64,000 bases of DNA from positions 4,352,289-4,416,288 of the forward strand of contig CM038719.1 of NCBI GenBank assembly GCA_021613375.1, read 5' to 3'. Within the stretch, counting starts at the first letter, position 1. Each line of letters opens with the position of its first letter. The notes beneath the pieces are model-generated. The model did not search any database, was not told the origin of the DNA, and saw only the letters and a list, made by a program, of their open reading frames with translations. A program made the position numbers and the translations under genes. The DNA comes from Megaleporinus macrocephalus (taxonomy: Eukaryota; Chordata; Actinopteri; Characiformes; Anostomidae). Below, one piece after another: positions 23,701 through 32,900 of this stretch.

Positions 23701-26310
23701 ACTGAATTTTCCATACATTTTCTTCACTCTTTTAAAATATAAGGGTTTCTTGGGTTGTGTTGAAGTTTTAAAATCTATCGTTCACTCAGGAGTCCACCAA
23801 GTCAATGTACAGAAACTAAGCTGCAGAAGCAGCTTGAATACATTGTTTTTGTGACGTCACTAAGAGGAGCATGTTTACTTATATAATTAAATATACGAAG
23901 ACATGTTGTTGCTCATGCAGCAAATGGAGAACAACTACAGCGTATGATTTAAAAATCTGTAAAGATCCTGCAAGATTTTATTGTTTAATAAAGTCCGCTC
24001 TAAATAGCGTGCTTATGCTTGTGCATCCAGAATGCATGATGTTAAGTCAGTGCTTCACAACCTAGTTTCAGTCTGGGCTGGTTTTTGAATGAGGCACAAT
24101 ACGGAGCAGCCAATCTGAGCAGAGGTCATTTAGACATATCAGTCATAAAGAGTCATTTCTAAGGAGAGAGGTTAGAAAATGATCACGTTAACACAAAACC
24201 CCACAGATTTGTTGGAAAACAAAGTTAAATATAAGAGAAATGTAGCACATGGGATCGTTTAAGTGCGTTCACCAGGATGGGTTCGTTATTTTAAAGTAAT
24301 TTTGCTCTAATGGTTTTGGAAAACTCTTCCCATTAGTGACTCAAACGTGAAAACAAATATTCTCACTATAATTCCTGACACTGTACCTCTGAAGCTAAAG
24401 CAGCTTGGTGATGGTCGTGTTGCAGGTGTGCTGGAACTGCGGGCAGTGAGGCCAGGAGAGACAGTCATTCGTGGAGTAGCCGCCTCTCTCTTCCTGTGTG
24501 TGAACCCAGCAGGGCATCTCAGAGGACAGGTGAGGAATCTTCATCCTTCTACTCCTTATCCTTATCCCTTTACTTCTCATCATTACACTCCTCATCCTCA
24601 TCCACTCCTGCTTCCCATCCTCATGCTGTTCATCATTCTGCTTATGATTTTCATCCCTTTGCTCCTCATCGTCACGCTCTTTATTCTGCTTATCACGCTC
24701 TTCATCCCTCTGCTCCTCATCTTCGTTTTCTTCATCTCTCTGCTCCTCATTCTCATGTTCAACATCAGCTACTTATATCACTTTTTATTCCTCATCCTCA
24801 TGCTCTTCATCATTCTGCTCATGCTTTTTAACCATTTGCTTCTCAACATACTCTTTATCCTGCTTATCATCACATTTTTCATCCTTCTGCTCCTTAGCTC
24901 TTCACCCCTCTGCTCTTCATGTTTGTTTTCTTCATCTCTCTCTGCTCCTCATCCTCATGTTCAACATTCTGATCCTCGTCATCATGCTTGTCATCCCTCA
25001 GCTCCTTATATCACTCTTTATTCTTCAGCTACTTATTATCAGTCACTTTGTCCCTTTGCTTCTCATCATTCTGCTCTTTTCTATATCTCTGCTCTTTCTC
25101 ATCATGACCTTCATTCCCATCATTACACTCTTCATCTTCCTGCTTCTCATACTCATGCTCTTCGTCATTCTACTCATGCTTTTCATCCCTTTGCTCCTCA
25201 TCGTCACACTCTTTATCCTGCTTGTCATCATGCTCTTCATCCTACAGCTCCTTAGCTCTTCACCTTTCTGCTCCTCATGTTCGTTTTCTTCATCTCTCTG
25301 CTCCTCATACTCATGTTCAACATTCTGATCCTCGTCATCATGCTCATCCATCAGCTCCCTATAATATCACTCTTTGTCCCTTTGCTTCTCATCATTATTC
25401 TCATCCTCATGCTCTTCATCATTCTGCTCATGCTTTTCGTCCTTTTGCTCCTCATCATCACACGTATTCTTAAACTACTTATTATTAATCTTGTTAATTC
25501 AGAAAATCTTCATTACTCTGCTCCTCACACTCTTCTTCACCTGCTCCTTATTTCCATTCTCTTTATCATTCTTTCATTATATTGCTATCCATTTCTCAGC
25601 TCTTACAATCACAAACTTTGTTCCTTAGCTACTCATCATCACACTGCACATTATTTTGATGATTTTTATCCCTGCTTTTCATCATCACACTCTTTGTTCT
25701 TCTGGTCATCATAACACTCCTTTTTCGTCTGCTCCTCATTGCTGTGCTCTTCATCCATTCTGATCCTTATAACCCTTTTCAACTCTCTTCAACATAGCGT
25801 TCTTCATCGTTGTCACTATGTCCACTGGAAGCATATAGAGCATGTACTGTTATGCAGATTTATGTAAATAAAAAGCAGCAGTGGGAGGAGTCTAAATTCA
25901 GAATATGGCAAAGCTATTGTTGGAATGTGTGCGGGTAGAATCGTATACTGCTTTGTCTCATCATTTCTTCTTTTCTCTCACTCATTCAGTGGCACTACTC
26001 TGAAGGAGACTGTACCTTCCGGGAGCTGCTGGTGGACTCATACACCATGTTTCTCTCCCCACACACTAGCCTTCCCGTCTCACTCCACTCCAAACGTTCA
26101 GGGAAGAAAAGAGGTCCTTCCCTATCTCACTTCCTCCCAGTGAGAAACACTGAGCTTTTTGGAGAATGGGAGAAGAAACAGGGACCAGGCGTGGAGGTGG
26201 ACTCTGGTGTGGACTTAGATGACCCATTGGGGTTTGGCATGATGTCTCAGACACACTCCATTTTCAGTCCATCCATGCACAAAAAGAAGAAGAAACGAGC
26301 CCTGCACTGA
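20660..26310 (+). CDS. fgf21: Fibroblast growth factor 21-like endocrine FGF (complete, four coding exons)
   Basis: A secreted endocrine FGF. Mammalian FGF21 signals through FGF receptor plus beta-Klotho to control fasting metabolism. The join is 20660-20792, 22552-22629, 24426-24529 and 25990-26310, giving 636 nt and 211 aa against 209 in human. Residues 1-24 form a signal peptide (MLLVHSSSLVWLLLFFLHPS). RERLLYT marks the start of the FGF core, LELRAVRPGETVIRGV and SLFLCVNPAGHLRG give the beta-trefoil core, CTFRELLVDSY is the FGF19/21/23 signature, and LSHFLPV follows. Near the C-terminus DPLGFGM and SPS resemble the beta-Klotho-binding tail. Exon 3 is exactly 104 nt, the invariant FGF internal exon. 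Odd points are an extra intron before it, a tail ending in KKKKKRALH, and a pyrimidine-rich repeat filling intron 3. The alternatives fgf19 and fgf23 fit less well because of length and the RERLLYT and VLELRAVRPG matches. Confidence 0.88.
20793..22551. other. fgf21 intron 1
   Basis: AT-rich; no exon or named element seen. Its position, splitting what is normally FGF exon 1, is the unusual point. Confidence 0.5.
22552..22629 (+). CDS. fgf21: fgf21 coding exon 2 (extra, small)
   Basis: Acceptor GTTTCAG, donor ACT/GTGAGT, 78 nt, in phase on both sides. It encodes EGRRQGLFLEMIADGSVQA then SPVPSSN. This aligns with the human FGF21 segment around HLEIREDGTV, which in mammals belongs to coding exon 1. 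Confidence 0.75.
22630..24425. other. fgf21 intron 2
   Basis: AT-rich with short ATAATT repeats at 22650-22690. The stretch 22905-23030 looks like an old dispersed repeat. No other gene signal was found. Confidence 0.45.
24426..24529 (+). CDS. fgf21: fgf21 coding exon 3 (canonical 104-nt FGF exon)
   Basis: Acceptor TTGCAG, donor CAG/GTGAGG, length exactly 104 nt. It encodes VLELRAVRPGETVIRGVAAS LFLCVNPAGHLRGQ, the beta-trefoil core, aligning with LLQLKALKPG through GALYGS of human FGF21. Confidence 0.92.
24530..25989 (+). repeat. Pyrimidine-rich TCATC-type minisatellite filling fgf21 intron 3
   Basis: About 24,540-25,790 is built from variants of CTGCTCCTCATCxTCATGCT with almost no purine-rich stretches on the plus strand. 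Larger blocks recur: CTCATGTTCAACATTCTGAT with its context appears near 24,950 and 25,310. The frame entering from exon 3 stays open for about 240 codons of Leu/Ile/Phe-rich sequence. Confidence 0.85.
25990..26310 (+). CDS. fgf21: fgf21 last coding exon
   Basis: Acceptor ATTCAG, stop TGA at 26308. It encodes WHYSEGDCTFRELLVDSYTM, then HTSLPVSLHS, GPSLSHFLPV, DLDDPLGFGM and FSPSMHKKKKKRALH. CTFRELL and LSHFLP are endocrine-FGF marks. Confidence 0.9.
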   Translation, partial: WHYSEGDCTFRELLVDSYTMFLSPHTSLPVSLHSKRSGKKRGPSLSHFLPVRNTELFGEWEKKQGPGVEVDSGVDLDDPLGFGMMSQTHSIFSPSMHKKKKKRALH

Positions 26311-26570
26311 CCGCCTCAATTTAGCCCCATATTTATTAAAAAGGAAACATTTATATAAATATTATATATTTATTATAGAATCTGTATTTATAATGGCAAA
26401 TAAATCATTTGATATTTCACATGTAAAACAGACATTCCTAAAAAAAACCAACATATATATATATATTTTATCTCTTTGTAAAATAATTTGTAAATACACT
26501 GTCATGTATTTATTCTTATGTATTTATGGAATAATGTTTGTACTGTTCTGAAATATTTATTAAAATGTGT
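26311..26570 (+). promoter_or_regulatory. fgf21: fgf21 3' UTR rich in AUUUA-type elements
   Basis: Repeated ATTTA and TATTTAT motifs occur between 26330 and 26565 (for example near 26331, 26369, 26384, 26507, 26520 and 26555). An AATAAA at 26399-26404 is the first poly(A) signal, so the longer forms would carry most of these motifs. AU-rich elements of this kind usually shorten mRNA life. Confidence 0.5.
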
Positions 26571-27023
26571 TTTGTTATGATTTGCTTTAAGCTCTCTGTG
26601 CAAGTAGACTGTTTAGATTGAGACGGGTGTGTGCGTGCGTGTTTATCTAATATAGATGTCGTCAGGAAGTCACATTAACTGATGAAAATAATCTTTTTAT
26701 TAAATACACATTTGTAAATAGGGTCACACAGCTTTTAGGATGAACACACTGTAACCTAAACCTAAAGGGCTTTCAAACACACATACACTCATACACAAAA
26801 TCACACTCATACAGTTCATGTACACAGTTTTTGTTGCGTATGTTTTGGCTGAACTCTTTAACTCTGTTATGTTTCATCATAACAATTGGCACTTGAGTCA
26901 ACTCAGATGTTCTTGGTTTTGTCTTTGGCAGTTCACCTTCTGCCCTCTAATGTTCAGGGCTGCCACCGCCCTCTCTTTCAGCCAGCACTACTATCATGTT
27001 CTCCACACAGATTCTAATATTAA

Positions 27024-27494
27024 AGAAGCAGTGTGTAATGTTTAGTGGCATCTAGTGGTGAGGGTGCACATTGCAACCAACTAAATACCCCACCCCTCCA
27101 CCCCTAGCTTTCCAGACATGTAGTAAAACCTATGGTTCTTCATGTTTTTGCTTTTTTGACAGCAAGGATAAGCCTCCTTTACTTTTTCTTGTGTACTTAA
27201 TAAGTAGATCCCCCATTTGTTACAATTTGGGTTATCAAACTTCTCAGCCCCTGGTTATTCAGCACCGGCAGCCACTTCAGTGTAAAACACATTTCTGGGC
27301 ATTTCTACTGATTGTCTCTATTGGAAGACTCCTATGTAGACATGAAAGAAAACACAGTGATTTGTAGTTACAGGCAATTATACATTGATACGTTTTTTTA
27401 TTGTCTTGTATACTCAAACAGTAAACTACAACTACAGCGGTTTTGTGTACTATATTTCTGCTAAATCCAACACTAAATCTTACACACTGCTCCT
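27024..27494. mobile_element. TTAA-flanked TIR element
   Basis: Ends AGAAGCAGTGTGTAATGTTT and, inverted, AGGAGCAGTGTGTAAGATTT, with TTAA on both sides (27020-27023, 27495-27498). The subterminal text GGCATCTAGTGGTGAGGG is common in fish repeats. 471 bp, non-coding. Confidence 0.85.
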
Positions 27495-27822
27495 TTAAGA
27501 TAATAACTTCTACTCCTTACAGGGGAATTGCACAGACTTCTAAACATTTCTACACTATTAAATTCTTAAGATGTAAACAGAGTCGTTCAGAGTGGTTTGG
27601 AAAAGAACTGTTTACAGTGGTGGTGAATGGAACCAAACGTCCACCTCTAAAAGCTCCAGCACAGGAGGTTATTGAATGTAATGGTTATTAATATAATGCC
27701 TGACACGTGTTAACATTCACTTAATAATCTGATAACTGCAGAAAATCAGACTTTGTCAGTAATCCTTTGATCTTTTGTTCATATGCACTCGAGTAACCAG
27801 GTACTGGGGATCTATATGAGTC

Positions 27823-28182
27823 TAGGGCTGTGTATTGGCAAGAACCTGGCGATACAATATGTATCGTGATACAGCGGTCACGATTCAATATATTGCGGTA
27901 CTATTAGTAATGATATAATGAGATTTTTAAAAATCCTACTATTCAAACACACCACTATATAAACAGGTTTGTGAGCGCCCTTGTGCTGCTTGTTAATGTT
28001 GGAGTGGAGCTGAAAATGGATTACAACACTGCCATCTAGTGGTCAGAGATTTAAACACCACACACAATGATTCATTGTCTGCCAGGAATCTGTGTATCGA
28101 TACTGTGTTTTTGAGAATCGATACAATATCACTAAACATAATATCCCCATATTTGATATTTCAATATTTTCTTACACCCCTA
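27823..28182. mobile_element. hAT-type short element
   Basis: Left end TAGGGCTGTGTATTGGCAAG, right end TTTTCTTACACCCCTA. The flanking octamers TATGAGTC and CATGAGTC agree at 7 of 8 positions. Interior contains GATACAATAT and ATCGATAC palindromic pieces. 360 bp. Confidence 0.75.
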
Positions 28183-29406
28183 CATGAGTCAGGAAATCGG
28201 AATTCTCACAGAATAAGACGTGAGTTAAAAGTAACTTAAGACATTTAAACATCGTGCATTCATTTTAGCCTGAAATGTCGACATACGCCATTCTAGAAGA
28301 TGAATAATTACATCCTTCCTTTCGTCGCTCCGAAAGTGTTTTGTTGCGTCTTGTGGTTACTGTATTAAACGCTGCTGGCTTATTTCCGGTACCGCAGCCT
28401 GTTTTATCAGAGTACATGTGCTGAGAACCTGATGGATGAGCTGACATTTTAGCTTGAAACTGGAGTATGCTATTTATACGAACACTGGAGTAGTCAGGTA
28501 TCTGTAGAAATCTGATTACGATCATATTCTTAGTGCATGTAGACGCACTCAGACTTATACAGTAGATCTGAAGGTACAGAGTCACATACAGTTCAATACA
28601 CTAGCACACACTGACCATTGAAATTTGACCATTCGTACACTGAAACTCACATACATACTAGTGAACACACACAATAGGGGGCAGTAAGCACACTTGCCCA
28701 GAGCGGTTGCATGAAGGTCACAGTGAAGAGCTATATTACCAATAAAAACATTACATATAGACACTCAGAGGACACGTGTAGGTCACTGGTGGGTCTGATA
28801 GTAAATAAAATGTGTATATTTGTGTTGCAGACATGGTGACCCCTGGTTCCCATCACCACCACTGTAAACACCATCACTCTGAATGACTGTTTACAACTAA
28901 ATGTTTAAGCAGAACATTTGAAAAATGTCTTTAATAGAATAAATAGATAAATATGAACACAAACACTGATAAACACGTATAGAAATGTAAGAATATAAAG
29001 ATTTTCTTGTATGTGCTGTTTTAACGTATGAGTTCATGTAGGGCCAGCGGGCCTGGATGATTCCTGTTTGTCCTCTTGTTCCTGTTTGGTTTATGTTTTG
29101 TGTGTGGTTCGCACACTCTTGTCCATCTTTGTGTTAGTAAGTTTGTCTGTCTCTTCCCGGCAGGTTCCTCAGACGGGTTCGGAGACTCTTCAGTCAGGCA
29201 GGTGGGCCAACTCCTCGTTATCATCTCTCTCAACTCACTCAGCCACTGTACTGGCTCAACCATGTTAAGTTATATTTATCTTTTTCTCTGATTCTTTCTT
29301 CTGTCCTCTCTTTTCCCACCTGCCTGTGATCTCTTCCAGTCTCTCTCTCCTTCCTTACCCTCTCTCTCTATATCTCTCTCTCATTCCCTCGCCATGTCTT
29401 TCTCTA

Positions 29407-29985
29407 TCAGACCTGAGTGACCATCGGTTCTCTCGTAAACACGTTTCCCCTTCTCTCTTGTCCAGCACACAGGCCGGCCAGCAGCGTCCCGTTCAGAGGA
29501 GCGCAGATGCCCCGGCGTGCTTCCCCTCCGTCCAGAGGCACGTTGTCCCCCTCCTCGCCCTCTCTCTCTCCCTCCCCTTCACCCTCTCCGTCGCTGTCTT
29601 CCTCCTTCTCCCACAGCAAGGTGTTGACGTGTGTGTACTCCTGGCTATCTTCGCACTCCATCTCTCGGTGGTAGAAGTAGCTGAAGTTGGACACTATGAC
29701 GGGGACGGGCAGCGAAATGGTCAGCACGCCGGCGATGGCACACATGGACCCTACCAGCTTGCCGCCGACCGTCTCCGGGTACATGTCGCCGTAGCCCACC
29801 GTGGTCATGGAGACCACAGCCCACCAGAAAGCCTCTGGGATGCTGGTGAAGGCCGTGCCCTGGTTGTCCACCTCCGCGAAGTAGACGGCGCTGGAGAAGA
29901 GGATGACTCCGATGAAGAGGAAGAAGATGAGCAGGGCCAGCTCCCTCAGGCTGGCCTTCAACGTCTGGCCCAGGATCTGCAGGCC
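29407..29985 (-). CDS. kcna7: kcna7 coding exon 4 (S5, pore, S6, C-terminus)
   Basis: Begins [19 protein letters not shown] directly after an AAAG acceptor with a weak polypyrimidine tract. Contains [16 protein letters not shown] and the S6 PVPVIVSNF, then a Glu/Gly-rich acidic stretch ([11 protein letters not shown]) and the ending REPMVTQV. Stop TGA at 29409-29407. Confidence 0.93.
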   Translation of the reverse strand, partial: GLQILGQTLKASLRELALLIFFLFIGVILFSSAVYFAEVDNQGTAFTSIPEAFWWAVVSMTTVGYGDMYPETVGGKLVGSMCAIAGVLTISLPVPVIVSNFSYFYHREMECEDSQEYTHVNTLLWEKEEDSDGEGEGEGEREGEEGDNVPLDGGEARRGICAPLNGTLLAGLCAGQERRGNVFTREPMVTQV

Positions 29986-32900
29986 CTTTGAGTAGAAGCG
30001 CATGTGGTTATTGTAATATACAGGTGTCCTCATGTGGTTGGTGGCCAAAGCTTGCTTCTTTAGGTTTATGTTGGAGCTACTTGGGAAGCTAGTTTTGGGA
30101 AACCCACCCAAAGAGAATGGTGGGCGCGACCTCCGGAACCTACTCCCTGCTCTCTCGACTTGCCAGATCCATCACTTCTACTCACAGATGTTCTGAGACC
30201 TCAATATTTACAACTCAGACTCTGATAGCCAACAACAAACATGACAAGTTAAGGATCTCAACTGAAGTTTATGTGGAAAAATCACGTTTGCCTGAAACTG
30301 GGCAAAACTCAGGCGACTCAGTGCCTTGGTCCATTTTTTATTTATGATGGGTCTCAAAATCTAGTGTCTACGGGTCTGTCTCAACAGCTGCTGAGCTCCT
30401 ACATAGGCAGCATTTTACATCATAGTATGCGCTCCTGACATGTAGACTGTCCCAATTCTTACATACCTTAAACATGCTGAATACTGAGGAACCTTATTTA
30501 GACCTGATTTTAAGAAGCATCGAACGCTTCCTCAGCCGCTAATACAATCCCATGATGCAACACAGGCTAATCTAGGAGCAGTGAAGTGGTTTTAAAATGT
30601 GAGTTATTTTGATTCTCTCTGGAGTTTTAATGTGTTTCTTGTCATATAATCACACAAAACAGTATTTTATTATCAACTCTGTAACGAGTCCTTCACCATT
30701 TACACTTTTATACTCCAGACATTAGCATTTATGCTAGCGGATTTTTAAGCACAAGCTATTTTTTTGGATGCCAGCCGGTAGCTTAGCAACCAGCTAAACC
30801 ACCGGTGGCGTGCTGCAGTGGGCGGGAACAAGCCGTGACGCAGACTCTCTCTAACTAGAGCGTCTCAGTAATCTGTTTTATGAGGAGAGATGAGGAGAGA
30901 ACACTGCTACTTACACACTCACTACCTAGACAGCCTACTTACACACTCACTACCTAGACAGCCTACTTACACACTCACTACCTAGACAGCCTACTTACAC
31001 ACTCACTAGGATTTGAGACACACCCTACATAGGCAGCATGTTGCATCATGTGGCTGGCTCCTGACACTTAGGGTGTGTCTCAAACCCTAGTGAGTGTCTA
31101 AGTAGGCTGTCTAGGTAGCAGCTGTTTAAGTAGCAGCGTTCTCTCCTCATCTCTCCTCATAAAACAGATTACTGAGACGCTCTAGTTAGAGAGAGACTGC
31201 GTCACGGCTTGTTCCCACCCACTGCAGCATGCCACCGGTGGTTTAGCTGGTTGCTAAGCTACTGGCCAGCAGCCAAAATAATAACCCCAGGCTTAAAAAT
31301 CCGCTAGCATAAATGCTAATGTCTGGAGTATAAAGTGTAAATGGTGAAGGACTCGTTACAGAGTTGATAATAAAATACTGTTTTGTGTGATTATATGACC
31401 AGAAACACATTAAAACTCCAGAGAGAATCAAAATAACTCACATTTTAAAACCACTTCACTGCTCCTAGATTAGCCTGCGGTGCATCATGGGATTGTCTTA
31501 GCGGCTGAGGAAGTGTTCGATGCTTCTTTAAAATCAGGTCTAAATAAGGTTCCTCAGTAGACAGTATGTTTAAGGTATGTAAGAATTGGGACAGTCTACA
31601 TGTTGGGAGTACATACTATGACTTAAAACGCTGCCTATGTAGGAGCTCAGTAGGTTTTTTGGTTGAATTGTAAGGAAACATGGAACAGTTCCTCAGCTGC
31701 TAAGACAATCCCATGATTCAACCCAGGCCAAACCTTTTTCAGCATGCCTGGAGCTACGAGCGGTGACATGATTTTTGAATGTAAGTCTTCTCAAACGTGG
31801 GCATCCGACTGCAGTGCGTCAAAACTCACATCTTTTTGAGTCCTCCAGAGCAAAAACCATCAAAACTGCTATAAAACCCACAAGAGGAGAACCCATGGTG
31901 CTGAAACGCCGAGGAGACACTGCAGCTGGGGTCAGTAAATACCGCTCACAAGCCGTGACGCAGTCTCTCTCTAACTAGAGCGTCTCAGTAATCTGTTTTA
32001 TGAGGAGAGATGAGGAGAGAACGCTGCTACTTAAACAGCTGCTACCTAGACAGCCTACTTACACACTCACTACCTAGACAGCCTACTTACACACTCACTA
32101 GGATTTGAGACAGTATATCCACTGTATGTCCTAGAATATCATAAAGTGGTGGAGGAGCTGTTAGCTACGTTAGCCTTGTAGCTCCACTGTAAACCTAAAG
32201 AACTTGATAAAATTTGGGTTAAGATCAAAATTTGATTTGAAAAGCAAAACCTGTTAAAAGCGCCTACCTTGGAGTGACGCGACAGCTTGAAGATCCGGAA
32301 GACTCGGACCAGACGGATGACCCTGACGATGGCCAGAGACATGGTGGGCGTCCCTCCCTTGGCCTTGGCCAGCTCTGTGCCCAGCGTGACGAAGTAGGGA
32401 ATGATGGCGAAGAAGTCGATGACGTTCATGACGTCCTTAAAGAAGTGCATCTTGCTGGGAGAGCAGGCGAAGCGCATCAGGAGCTCGAAGGAGAACCAGC
32501 AGATGCACATGGTCTCCACCATGAAGAACGGATCCTGGAAAACCGTGGCGATGGGCGAATACAGCAGTGTGGAGTTGGGGTTGGCGTTGGCGGGATGGGG
32601 CTGGTTTGGGTTGTGCTGGGATGGGAGGAGGAGGGAGGAGAGGAAAGGAGGAGTGGTTAAACCAGGAGAGAGTAAGAGAGGAACACAGCTTTAAAGAGAT
32701 AAAGGCCCAACAGTAGCATCAGACAGGGGGTGGAGGAGACGGAGAAGAGGGAAAGAGGAAATGAGGTAATGGGAATGGAAGTGGTGGTGAAGGTGTGAAG
32801 TAGATAAGGAGTGAGAGGGGAGAAGGGGAGGAGAGTAGAGAGGAGAGGAGCTTCATTACGTTACTGGTACTCCATGTTCTTTGCATGTGTCTGAAATCCA

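Larger units (their letters stand above)
26571..29406. other. Convergent intergenic region fgf21/kcna7
   Basis: Holds two transposons (27024-27494 and 27823-28182) and otherwise no clear gene. An open minus-strand stretch at 29021-29263 is not similar to Kv1 tails. The 3' UTR of kcna7 should lie in the right part of this interval. Confidence 0.45.
29986..32267. other. kcna7 intron 3
   Basis: Nearly filled by three copies of one TIR repeat in alternating orientation (see separate entries). The part 30,060-30,360 looks unique. Confidence 0.7.

Noticed and set aside
24347..25255. 302-aa membrane protein gene
   Set aside because: It is the fgf21 exon 3 frame running on into the TCATC repeat of intron 3. 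The GTGAGG donor and the matching downstream exon explain the gene better.
29326..29991. 221-aa plus-strand ORF
   Set aside because: Antisense shadow of kcna7 exon 4, which is strongly conserved on the minus strand.
32274..32660. 128-aa plus-strand ORF
   Set aside because: Antisense shadow of kcna7 exon 3.
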